Assembly (NCBI GenBank): GCA_037389465.1
Contig: JAZARR010000082.1
Span: 1,538,501 to 1,602,500 of the forward strand
Length of the DNA: 64,000 nt
Source of the DNA: Baylisascaris procyonis
Lineage: Eukaryota > Nematoda > Chromadorea > Rhabditida > Ascarididae
Reading direction: 5' to 3'
This document shows, one piece after another, positions 24,383-35,080 of the stretch. The position numbers and the translations under genes were made by a program. The notes under the pieces were generated by a model. It had not been told where the DNA came from. It made no database searches and saw only the letters and a list, made by a program, of their open reading frames with translations. Numbering within the stretch: the stretch's first letter is position 1; the number at the start of each line of letters is the position of its first letter.

Positions 24383-25837
24383 GGAGATCGCACTAACATT
24401 TTTGTAATCGGTCGTTAACTTCAGAGTCCAGTGGAGAAATGAGTTTGTGCACACTGTGCGAGAAATGTTGGTGCAGGACACAGCTGGAATCAAAACGTGA
24501 GTGCGGCTGTAAATTGTGGCCTTTGTCCAGACTGTGGTCTCTGAATTACTGATTTGCGAACAGTTTTGAAGGTGGGGATATCTCAATTGCACCCCGGCTT
24601 TCGATGCGTTGTACCACAATTGTGCCGACGTGGCGTTTATCCTACTGCTAACAACGGTAATTAACATGAGGCAAGCGACAACCGATAGATTCACGCCGAG
24701 TTGGCGCGCTTTGGAACGGGTGAGCGGACCTCCGTGAACTGAGGTCGAGTTGTCCTTGCCCGAATTAGCGTCTTCATGGCTTTCTGGATTGCTATGCTCC
24801 TCCGACTCCGAGCGTGAAGCGTCACTATCAGTGATCTCAAGTGGAAAAAGGAGGTTTACTGGACGAGTAATTTTTCGTTGAGAACCACACTGAAGTTCGG
24901 CGGAACGAATTTTCCCGTCTTTTCCTTCGATTAGTTTTGAAATGATGCCAAGCTTCCATAAAGCTCTTGGCTTTGACTCATCGTGAATAAGCACTACACG
25001 ACCCAGTTGAGGCTCGTTGGCGTTAACTAACCTTGGGGTCCGATGTTGACGTTGCGAGCGTTCCCGTAAGGCAAGTAGATACTCGGTCTCCCAGACCTTC
25101 CAGAATCGTTCAACGAATCTGTTGGATTCTGACCATGCATCCAGTAGTTTTTCGCGGTTGTTAATTGTTGGGTAGTATTCTTCTCCAGTATCTGAGCTTG
25201 CTTTCGTTCTTATAACAACTTCCATTGCCTTGTTTGGTGTCGCAGCAATAAGATCGATTGGTCGAATCACTTGTATTGACTCCTTATCGACATATGTCAA
25301 AGGTCTTGAGTTGACGATAGCTTCGCACTCGCTCAGTAAGGTTTGAAGAAGTTCGTCGTCGACAAAGGCTCTACCAATCATTCGTCGAAGGGCTTTCTTC
25401 GTGATTTGAACCATCCTCTCGTAAATGCCTCCTTGCCAGGGAGCTCTTTCTGTGATATGTGTCCACCGAATTTCATTTAGGATCTGGTCAGTCGCCCTTT
25501 CCGCAAGGAGGAATGTGGAGGCGTTGTCAGACAATATTGTTCTCGGTTGACCTCTACGAGCTATGAATCGACGTAGGCATAATAAGAAGGCTTGACTTGA
25601 ACAGTCGGAAACGACTTCGAGATGAACAGCCCGGGACCACAGACACGTAAAAAGTGCTATCCAACGTTTTGTTCCACCCTTTCCTTTTTCTTCGACGCTC
25701 TTGTTTTTGACATGAATGGGCCCGAAATAGTCAAGTCCGACGTCTGCGAATGGTTTGCCAGGAACGGTGCGAGCGGTTGGTAATGGTGGAAACTTAGGAA
25801 GTTGAAACGGTCGTGCACGCCAGCGTCGACAGTCCAT
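24329..25837 (-). CDS. Integrase and start of env-like region
   Basis: 502 codons in the third frame. It begins inside the zinc domain (CMDC, partner of the H-x3-H motif in the frame before). The catalytic triad is visible: D36 in GLDYFGP, D104 in LSDNAS and E140 in GGIYERM, with D-35-E spacing. A DUF5641-like module ending KITRPVNLLFPLE closes the integrase. A serine- and acid-rich linker leads to PLTRSKARQLG and a hydrophobic segment (NLSVVACLMLITVVSS) that looks like the signal or leader of the env-like part. Cysteines and N-glycosylation sites (NASK, NCSQ, NISR) follow. The frame is lost at the C5 run near 24,380. Confidence 0.9.
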   Translation of the reverse strand: MDCRRWRARPFQLPKFPPLPTARTVPGKPFADVGLDYFGPIHVKNKSVEEKGKGGTKRWIALFTCLWSRAVHLEVVSDCSSQAFLLCLRRFIARRGQPRTILSDNASTFLLAERATDQILNEIRWTHITERAPWQGGIYERMVQITKKALRRMIGRAFVDDELLQTLLSECEAIVNSRPLTYVDKESIQVIRPIDLIAATPNKAMEVVIRTKASSDTGEEYYPTINNREKLLDAWSESNRFVERFWKVWETEYLLALRERSQRQHRTPRLVNANEPQLGRVVLIHDESKPRALWKLGIISKLIEGKDGKIRSAELQCGSQRKITRPVNLLFPLEITDSDASRSESEEHSNPESHEDANSGKDNSTSVHGGPLTRSKARQLGVNLSVVACLMLITVVSSRINATSAQLWYNASKAGVQLRYPHLQNCSQISNSETTVWTKATIYSRTHVLIPAVSCTNISRTVCTNSFLHWTLKLTTDYKNVSAISPNYVQSWLLTNNPTKVQ

Positions 25838-27365
25838 GCAATATCGGTTGATCGTCCTTTGGACAGTTGCTCTCCCTGAGGGATCCAGAATAGTTGTCTC
25901 ATTGTATTGAGTGTTTGAGCAGATCCAGCATGAGCGAGTCGTTTGTGTGTTTCCAAGATCAGCAGACGAGTCACAGCACTATGTTTGGGTAGAAAGATTG
26001 GACGGATTGATGCTTCTGGCAGCCTGGAGGTTATTATTCGTCCTCCACATCTATACACCCCGTCACTGCAGGACATTTCGAAAGAGTTAATTTCAGTTTC
26101 ACCGACAACCTTTTGCGCGTCGCGAATGAGGCACTGTTTTGCTTCCTTGAAGTCGGTTGCAGAGAACGGTCCTGTCGCGCTGATTTTCATCCAGCAGGCC
26201 GATGAGTGAGGTTTACTGATTTTCCGAAGAAATCGGAGTGTGGTTGCTGTAGTTCTTAGAAGGCGGTTCCAGCTGCTAAATCGATTGGCATTGAAAACGT
26301 GCTCAGCGGAATGTTGTACCTCACAGACGGTGCTATCGACAGCTTTGGCACCGCTTGCTGGATTTGGATCAGTTGGTAGTCCAGTTTGATCAGGCCAGTT
26401 GTCCGGTGGTTTTGAAATAAAAGAGGGTCCTTGCCACCACTGTAAGTTGTTAACGAGTTCTTCTGGTTTGAGACCTCGTGTTGCCAGGTCCGCTGGATTC
26501 AGATCTCCTGGTACGAAGCGAAATTGAACATTCTTTACGGCTCTGATTTTTTGTACTTGGTTTCGGACAAACCGATCTCGCTCATTGTTGAAAATTACCC
26601 AAGATAATGCAATTTGACTGTCGGACCACAAGTACAGTGGAACGTTTAGATTCATTTGCCTGCTAACGTAATCGATTAGTCGGGAGCCTATAAGAATTCC
26701 TAGAAGCTCGAGACGCGCAATTGTCATCCCTTTGATGGGCGCTAGACGATTCTTTGACATGACAAGAGAAGAACCTTCTGTGGAGGTAGCGAACACTACG
26801 GACGCGTATGCCGCTTTAGAAGAGTCGACAAAGCAATGAAGAAACTTCGGTTGCCCAATTTGCCGTTTGATGCTAATAGGTTGACTATGCCATCCTTGAA
26901 TAAGTGTTTTTGCTCGTTGAAACTCGGCTTTCTCGAGCGTATCGTCCCATCCGTACTCCATATGCCAGAGAGTTTGGATGAAGACCTTGATCGGCAGCGT
27001 TGCTGGTGTGAGATACCCAAGTGGGTCGAATACGCTGGCTACCCACGATAGCAACGTTCGCTTTGTCATGTCACCGAACTCGAATTTTTTGAATATAAAC
27101 GAAATTTTGTCTGTGCGCACGTCCCATGGGATGCCGAGAATTTTTGCATTTGTCTCGTTTTGACGATCCTCTACTTTCCAACGCTCTCGAAGTGCTGCGG
27201 AATTTGAATTTAACTCTCGTAGATTCATTCCCGCAAGTTGGAACAGTTTCTTGCTTGCATCGCATTTCTTCGCAGCCTCTTCAATAGTTGCTGCTGTGAG
27301 CATAATGTTGTCCACGTACATGTTGTGCAGCAGCTCCTGTGCAACAGCTGAGTCGTGTGGAGTTT
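25657..27365 (-). CDS. RT C-terminal half, RNase H and zinc motif
   Basis: The second frame of the element. Useful sequence begins at about 27,345-27,365, where the first frame is lost. The RT active-site box reads NMYVDNIML, with N in place of the second aspartate of YVDD. RNase H residues are present: D223 (CFVDSSKAAY), E262 (ARLELLGIL) and D291 (LWSDSQIAL), counted in this frame. An H-x3-H motif (ETHKRLAHAG) before FWIPQG starts the integrase zinc domain. The frame is lost directly after FWIPQG, near 25,871-25,879, and what follows in this frame is out-of-phase sequence. Confidence 0.9.
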
Positions 27366-30113
27366 GAGGTGATGGCGAACTGTAGTCGCGAGAAGAGAAG
27401 GTGAAGCGATCACGCCGAATGGGATTCTCGCGAACCGAAATATACGCAGATTGTCCCTCGTCAGTTGGCTGTTCAGATTCTTCAGCCATAAGAAGCGTGT
27501 AGAATCGCGATCACTTTCTCTCAAACCGATCTGTAAAAAGGCTTTCTCCAAATCTCCTATGACTACTACTGTCGGAATTCGGAACCGCAGTAAAATACCT
27601 GTCAAATCAGGGAGATATATTGGTCCTCGTAAGATCGCTTCATTCAAACTATAACCGGTTTTTCTCATTTTGCTCGACGCGTCGTAAACGAGTCGAATTT
27701 TCGTTGTGTTACTCGTTGGTTTTACAACAGCTTGAATGGGCATATAGTACGTACGCTTCTGTTCGGGTTTGTTTGTAACATCTTCGATGATACCTGCCTC
27801 CAACTGCTGCTTGAGAAGTTTGTCGCATTGTAGGAGCAGTTCTGGGTTCAATTGCAGCCGCTTGATAGTCGAAATGAACCTCTGCAGGCAAAGTGCATAG
27901 TTATCATGAAAGTGAATTTCATCCTTCCATGGCCACCCGACACTGTAACGACCAGCCACAAATTCAATGGTGTCCTCGAACTTTTGCAAGGCCACATCGT
28001 CATCCGTAGTCGTTGGATCTTCCTTGATACCAATAAGTTCCAGCTTCCAGAAGTCTTCTATAGGGTCATTCGTTAGAATAGGTAGCGATGTAGAAGACGT
28101 TGAGTAGTAACAGCCCGTCGCTGGTAGTAGCTGGCCTTTGCCGCATAAGAGGGGGCCAACTATAGATTTGATCAGGGTGAAGCCCGATGGCAGCTTCTGG
28201 GCAGAAGAAAGATCAACGAGCTCACTAAATTGGTCTATTCCAATTAGGAGTGATGGAGTTTCGGCATGTGTACATAATTTTACAATGTCTTGTTGTAGGG
28301 GAACGTTTGCCGTCAGTTGAACGGTTTTGAGTGGCTGTGTAAGCTTGGGGACCACGTGTGCGGTAAGCGGGATTGATTTTTGTTGCTGGTCGCTCAATAG
28401 GAGTTGTACCACCTTGGTGGAGAGCGTTTGGATGGGTGTTGCTCCAAAACCGTTGATAGCTAAACGCTTTTTTGCAATAATAGGTAACCTGAGTTTTTGC
28501 GCGAGTTCCGCAGTGATGAAAGTACGGTCACTACCAGTGTCAAAAAGAACAGTAACAGACTTACTGTGAAGTGTGAAGCTTGGATTACTGACCTTTGCTG
28601 TAGCCGTAAGCAACAAAACCTGTTCGTTGTCGCCTGAAGTGTCCTCAGTGAATAATTTTCGACCGAGTGTCGCATGGTTGGCCTGAATGGGTTCGCTAGT
28701 CTGTTGAACGCTCTCTTCGGCAACACTGACCGTTGAGGAATCCTTGAAATCTGTCCGCTTCGTCTTAGAATTGCAGAGGGCTTGATGATGACTGGTACTG
28801 CGACAGTAATAGCACGGTCGGTGAGACGGGCAGCTCTCGGAAAAATGGCCCTTGCGCAAACAACGCAAACAGATTTTGAGCTTCTTTGCACGGCTCTTGC
28901 GTGCTTCGACATCTTGAAAGCGAGTACATAAGGCAGCCCAATGAGGCGAATTGCAGAACGGACACGGCGGTGGTTCCTTTCTATGCGTGAGAGTTTGTTG
29001 TCGACCCCTGCGATTTGGGCTAGTTAGAGGTTGACGCTTCTGAGTTGAAGTAAAGGCTGACGACTCTTCAATCTTTTCTTTGGTCAAAGTTGGTTCGTCA
29101 CCTTTTCGTTTAGTTGAGCGGTCTTGTGACCATTTGAGTTGCTCCTGAATTCGGAGTGCTGTTTGCAGATGCGAGCATAGGGATTCGACGTCCCATCCTG
29201 GATTGCGTTCCTTTTCCTTGTATATTTCCATCAAAGTGCAATTCGGCAGCTTGCTCTCGATTATTGTCTCGAGGAGAGGATTGTTGATTTGCTCGCCCAT
29301 CTCCTTCAATTGGCGTACGATCGTAAGAATTGTGTTCACATTGTCATGGAAGGAACTTCGTTCCGTTGGCTTGAGTGCTTGCAGTTGTGAATGCAGAGTG
29401 CGACGTAATGCGTTGAGATTGCCGTAGCGCTGCATTAATGCCTCTTTGATAACCGAATAGTTGTTCTCGTCAAACGCGTACCCGGCTACAGTTCGCGCCG
29501 CTTCACCCTCAAGGGTGCTGAGAAGGTACGATAGCTTGTGTACCGTTGGAATAGGAGCTTCATCAACTGAATGTTGGAATGAAGCCCAAAACATTGGCCA
29601 CAGTAACGGGTCTCCTTGGAAATGGAGTAATTCCAACTGAGGCAGTCGCAAATTTGGAGCGTATGTAGTTGAGGTGGCACGTGCAGGTGTGGGAGAAACA
29701 GTAGGAGAAGCACCCGTAGTGAAATTCTCGCCGGAATCGGTTGGCGTGTGAAGGGTAGAGTCAATATTCGTCAAATTTGCATCGATTTGGTCGAGGAGAT
29801 CACGGGCTTCCGCTACACGCGCGAAAAATCCCGTTGGATCGGTAACTGCATGATGGTAGGCTTCCTGTTCTTGTTGGTCGGCTTTGCTCAGGGCCTTCCT
29901 CCACGCTTGGTCGAGTACAGTTATTTCGTCAACCTGGCGTTTGAGGGTGCGTGACGATAATTGGTATTTCTGACGAAGGTCGGATAAATAGGTCGACGGG
30001 TTTTCAAGTGCCGCCGGACATTGAAGGTCGAGCTTGGGCACCATGCCGATTGCATGGTGGAGCCTATTTGCAAGGGTTTGGATTGGGAGGGCATAAAGCC
30101 CCGTTAAGGTCAT
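27340..30113 (-). CDS. Gag-protease-RT N-terminal half
   Basis: Starts at ATG 30,113, about 60 bp inside the 5' LTR. A Gag core similar to DUF1759 lies at residues about 155-330 (LELLHFQGDPLLWPMFW). Three zinc knuckles follow at about 384-396, 415-428 and 434-447 (for example CLRCLRKGHFSESC). The aspartic protease motif LFDTGSDRTF is at about 523-532. RT begins at about 780 with IRLVYDASSK, and motif A aspartate is D854 (VVVIGDLEKAF). The frame runs on to 27,225, but homologous sequence stops at about 27,345-27,365, shortly after PFGVIASP, where a single-base change shifts to the next frame. Confidence 0.92.
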
Positions 30114-30153
30114 TTTAGTGGATATGTGGCGGTGGGGTTCAGCGACACTCCAC

Positions 30154-30172
30154 CTAGTTGGCTGAGCCCCCA
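30154..30172 (-). other. Primer binding site of Bel/Pao element
   Basis: Immediately inside the 5' LTR, after two bases, the minus strand reads TGGGGGCTCAGCC. The first nine bases are the complement of GAGCCCCCA, which fits a tRNA-Pro 3' end (GAGCCC plus CCA); later bases match less well. The tRNA identity is an inference from general tRNA-Pro sequence. Confidence 0.6.
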
Positions 30173-30174
30173 GA

Positions 30175-30437
30175 TGTGGTGGGGACCCGCAATGAATGAA
30201 CGAACGAATGAATTTACTGACGTAAAGTGGCGCTTTTATAGAGCTTTTACAAAGACAAAGATTCTGACAGATAATTCACATTTTTGTTTCAAAGAATTCA
30301 TAAATGTGAGAAATAAACACTTTAAGTCAAAACAATTTGAGAAAGAGAAGAGTTTTGGATCTTATCATCGATTGTTGTGCGAATTGTTAGCCGACAACGG
30401 AATCTTCGGAATGTTCAGCATTTGCTTCTTCTCGACA
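30175..30437 (-). repeat. 5' LTR of Bel/Pao element
   Basis: 263 bp, same length and ends as the LTR at 22,639. The TATAAAAG box is at plus positions 30,233-30,240 and probably starts the element transcript, leaving a short R-U5. It is flanked outside by CAGAT. Confidence 0.95.
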
Positions 30438-30442
30438 CAGAT

Positions 30443-32135
30443 CAGCCTAGGAACAGCAATTTGGGAAAAAATAACTTTTTTTTAAAAAAAAAAGATATTG
30501 CTTGTTTTTTCTATCATGATCATATCTGCAGATGTTATCAAAGACATAACTGCTACGGTTCATTTGTGTTTTTCCACGTCCACTGCTCAAATCATCACCT
30601 GTGCAAGGTATGTTTTCCATTTGTGATGCATATGCGTGATCTAGGATTTTAATGCTCCGAAACAGATTTTTGCAGCATTGGAGGATGAAATACGCTGAAG
30701 AGGCATTCGGCTTGATCTTAGAATGACGCAACATTTCATTTGCTGTTCTTCTTGTCACTATCCTCCTTTCGGTATTTAAGCAACTTGGCCATGTAGACTA
30801 GCGAAAAAAGCTACTTTTCATACGGATTTCCCCATCTCAGCACATGAAATAAGCTTGCAGATGGAAAAATATTTTGGTTTATGTAACATTCTCAAGTGTG
30901 GGCAACTTTGAGAAAAGAAATATATATTTCTTGAAATTAACGTTTTTCTGCTTCAATTCTAAGCACTTCAAAGTTTCTAAAGGGATTTGTCTGCATATGC
31001 TTGAAGTTCGATTCATAGCGTGAATAAATCGCAAACAATGGATCTGAATGGAAGTTAGCGATACCATGAGTGTTGCTTGAAAAGAATGAAACCTGTGGTA
31101 AGCATATTTCATGTTTTTACCTTACGAAATAAAATTCTTTACGTGCTAACAGTTCATAAACAATTAGCTCCATCACCACTCCCAAATATTTTCGGCTTGA
31201 AGATTTTGTTTCGCTACGATGGATTTTTTAACGAGCGTAAACGATTCAAATAATGCGTAGGTTTATCAACTCGTTGACAATTGCAAAAAATTCTCTACTC
31301 GAATCACCTACTGCTTATTTTCCGCTTCTCTTTTTCACTGAAAATGAAAAAAAAGGGATTGATATTCGTACGTAACATCGAATCCAATATTTGTGGATGG
31401 GAAATCGATTCTGCTGTATAATAAAATTACTTACATGCTGTTTATTTATGTAAAACCATTTCCTTTCTGCATTACAAAAATGATTATGCATTTGCGGGAA
31501 TGTTTTATGGATTTCTTACGAATACCCAACTCCGCGGAATGTGTACAGTTTTTCAATATTTTCTTCTAAAGAAATAGATGATAGTAATACGTTCAAAAGG
31601 GTGCACACAACAAGTTATAGGGTTTATATCAAAGAGATCTTATGTAATACAATCATCAACAATCATCGAAGTGCGCTCAGAAAACGACTACCACGTTTAC
31701 TTATGAAGTAAACTTTTACATTTTACCATTCATCAAATAAAAAATAGAGATTTTCTCTACCGCGAATTCATGTTAATATGCTAAATATATTTAAAGTTAG
31801 TATTATATGGTTTTGATGTCACTTATGCAGTTCTTGAAGTCACAATAAAAGCAATAAGTAATAATAAAAATTTTCAACCATCATACTACAGCTGTAAAAT
31901 AGAATTCAATCATAACTGGGGCTCTTTTAGTTCAATGTGGGAAAATTTCGCCTGAGCAACTAGCGCTTAAAAGAAGCTCATATCAGCATTTCATAACTAT
32001 AGACAGCAAAATGGCGATGAAACAGCCGCACATATAGAGCTTTATTTCATAATAAAAGATTGCCTACAATAGGGGCAGCAAAACGTACTTCCTAATTAAA
32101 AGTACTTTCTAGGCATCCGTTGTGCACATAATCAG
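30443..32135. other. Gene-poor stretch with one weak exon candidate
   Basis: AT-rich. On the minus strand a coding-like segment at about 30,607-30,790 (including NEMLRHSKIKPNASSAYF) ends at a possible donor CACAG|gtgatg, but a second frame in the same place starts with MAKLLKYRKEDSDKK. I could not choose between them. Confidence 0.3.
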
Positions 32136-32301
32136 CGAAACGCGCCAAAATCTTTGAAGAGCAGAAACACCTTTGGGAAATTAGAGATCGTCTTGCCACT
32201 GACGAGTTGTTATGCCTCAGAAATATTGTCCATCCGAAAAGTGAAATTTCTCCTTCGAAAGGAAAATGGCTCAACATTCCAACGAGACGCCTTTTGCTAA
32301 G
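32136..32301 (+). CDS. Exon candidate, possibly PADR1-like
   Basis: A 166-nt plus-strand exon between acceptor CACATAATCAG and donor CTAAG|gtgctg, entering and leaving with two bases. It codes 54 residues starting KRAKIFEEQKHLWEIRDRL. The E-x-Q-x-x-LW-x-IRD-x-L pattern resembles the start of the PADR1 domain of PARP1-type proteins, but the rest (KSEISPSKGKWLNI) does not clearly follow that family, so the assignment is weak. The minus strand is also open here and gives a less protein-like, cysteine- and histidine-rich product. Partner exons were not found. Confidence 0.4.
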
Positions 32302-34889
32302 GTGCTGCAGTATTTTCATCAGGGGACATTTCAGCCATCTTGCATTTTTATCACAGATGTTGTGATGCCCCATTTTTCTATAAATGGGAGATGATAAGCC
32401 TTGCAGCAATCGACTGAACCAGCGTTTTTATTACCAGAACTTAAAGAAATTGGTCCAAAGTGGAGGGCGGATTGTCGCACAACTGTAGTGATTGTAGACG
32501 GTATTTAAAGAGGAGAGAAGTTGAAGGGAAAAGAGTGGGGTAGAATTGGCGTTCTCGCTACATTGATTACAGGCATTAGGTTAACTTCTAGCGAAAAACT
32601 GAGAACATTTTCCATTAGCCATTTATAGTTGATGAAGAAGCGTAACTTTATTTCTTTATCTAAATTCGCGCAAATCTGTAAATGAGATATTTATTTCTTT
32701 TATGGAAAAGCTCTTTGAATATACAAAACTTTTTTCGCAGGTATAAAACAATAATAAAATTCATTCACATCATTTGACGCAAATATTGAAAAGCTAAACA
32801 ATTCACACTTCGTTTTATGTTAATAAAAGTAACCCTCAGCAATTATTGAAATGCACTAATAGATAAATGAGCGTTAAGTGGGATCATTAGTGGATACTTC
32901 TATTGAAAGGTTTTTGCAATTTTCTCATAAGCAAATGGAAATTCGTAATAATTTATGAGTAATATGCAAAAAATATTTCTTCTCGATGGGAAAATTGCTG
33001 CGATAATTATGGAAAGAACATCATAATTGGCCTCACATACACTATTCCCGAGCAGCCAAATTATTTGAGGAGTATAAAAAAATTTGTGTGATTCAATGCG
33101 TTAAATTTTATATCTTTGAATTTATCATTACACCTAACTCAACTAGGAAGCATATTAAAATTTAATAGATCGCATTAGTAGGTTATAAATTCGTCGAGGA
33201 GATGTCAACTCGAACAAGAAACGAATTTTTATATTTTTTGCGCTTCTGGTTCCAGTTTCTTTAGTTGAAATTACGCTTTGCACCTAATACTAAATCTTTC
33301 TTCCGTTGATTACTACTCTATGAGAATGTAAAATTAATTATTAGATATTAATTATTACATAAACAAAGCAACAAACATAATTACCACTAGAACTACAGGA
33401 GCGTGCAAATTACAGATTAAAAAACATCAGATTTTTAAAATTGCTTCGGGTCTTTTGGTTGCTGATGGAATTCTGCATAACAATATGGCCATATGATGAG
33501 ATGAACATACCTTCACCAATAACCCTAAAAGTTCGAACTTCATACTTATGCTAATAATTCTTAAGTGCCTCATCTAGGAAAAACAAGTTTTCAGGAACTT
33601 CAGTCTGATCACATCCTCAAAAAAATATTTTAACCATATATAGTTTAATGCATTAGTCTATATAGTAACTAGCAATAACTATATTGACCTTTAGCAATTC
33701 CCAGTAATTACATAAACCTCCGCAATTGCGTGACCAGATAATCAACCGGCAGAGTAATCTCAGGAATTTTGCCACTCAAATCTTCAGTAATCCTAACTCA
33801 CTCCAAACGAATATCGACAACATGCATTCCTTAAAGACCACTTTTTAAAATATCCTGCTGATGTACTGCCACTTTTTTTAGAACTTCAATAAATATTGCT
33901 TGATTTAGTTACTCTCGGGTGTTTGATGCAATGCAAAATTGACTGCGATAGTAACATAAAAACTAGCCTCATCATGCCACATCTGTCATCTCAATTCGTG
34001 CATTTTAGTGCAACAACATCAATCACCTTAATATCAACCTTTTCTTTCCAATAGATCTTAAGGCAATAATTGCAAAAATATTCATTTATCTCTACAAGAA
34101 CATGACCAGAAATAAAAGCATTTTTAAGAGGCATACCACATGCATATCATTTAAAACCTTGATGCGGGCTAAATCGGGCTATTGCGCATAATCGAGATAA
34201 TGTTCATGATTAGATTATAATACGCGGTATAAAGTGGCGGGTTTTTGATATTCGATCTCATGGCAACGATCGCCTTAAAATCTATTAGGAAATTAGCGGG
34301 TTGATAGATCAGCTATGCTATAGCAACGATCTCTTTTCAACTTGCAAAAAAACTCATCATTAATTATTTCATTCAGCATACACAAAGTCTCAGGGTTATT
34401 TGCTTGGTTGGAAAAGATATTGTTGAGAGCAAAGAATATGGTGCATTTTGAAGTTTTTAACACACATATTGCATGAAAGAAGACGTTGAATACATTGAAA
34501 GAAAAATCTCCACACTCTATGAAGTGATATCGTTCAAAATTCAAAATTTCATAATTTTATCTACTGGCCGCTTATTAAACCACTATATAAGATTTTCTAC
34601 CTTTCATTCACTTTTTTTTTCAGAAAAGTGAGCCCACTTTATGATATGTGGATTTGATGAATGCGATACAAAAACAAGTGGAGATGAGAGCCGGATGAGC
34701 TGACGGGATGTGCGCTCTTCCGGTCATTAGACGAAGCAGTTATATGAGTTGCCGACAAATAATAAAATATGTGCAATAGCGCATCCAGGTTTTAATTGAT
34801 TCTCTCGCTTGTTATGCAGACCTTTTACAAAAGATTCGGATTTCTGCAATATGACCAGTGTGAATTTGTATATAAATACTTCTCATCTT

Positions 34890-35080
34890 CGAACGTATAT
34901 AACTCGTTTGAAATTTGATGCATCACTGCGATTGGCTTGATAGGAAGTTATCCTACGTAGCAGATTTCATCCATTAAAATTCGTAATAATTATTTAGCTA
35001 ATCAGACAGACACAGACACACGTATGCACGGACATGATGCCGCCGTAGTGCATTTTGGGAATGTGAATTTGCAGCAATGC
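34890..35080 (+). repeat. Dispersed repeat copy, CAGACAGAC family
   Basis: AATCAGACAGACACAGACAC is followed by GTAGTGCATTTTGGGAATG and ATTTGCAG. The upstream part (GAAATTTGATGCATCACTGC) may also belong. Block order matches the copies near 8.0 and 18.6 kb. Confidence 0.55.

Larger units (their letters stand above)
22634..30442 (-). mobile_element. Bel/Pao LTR retrotransposon with env-like region
   Basis: A complete insertion on the minus strand. Two 263-bp LTRs flank 7.3 kb of internal DNA, and CAGAT is duplicated at 22,634-22,638 and 30,438-30,442. Domain order is Gag (DUF1759-like, three CCHC knuckles), aspartic protease (DTGS), RT with a YVDN box, RNase H, H2C2 zinc motif, DD35E integrase and DUF5641-like tail, then an env-like region with its own signal and membrane anchor. 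This order is diagnostic of Bel/Pao. Three single-base frame changes break the polyprotein, so this copy cannot act alone. LTRs differ at two positions by eye, which implies a recent insertion. Coding GC is clearly higher than the flanks. Confidence 0.95.
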
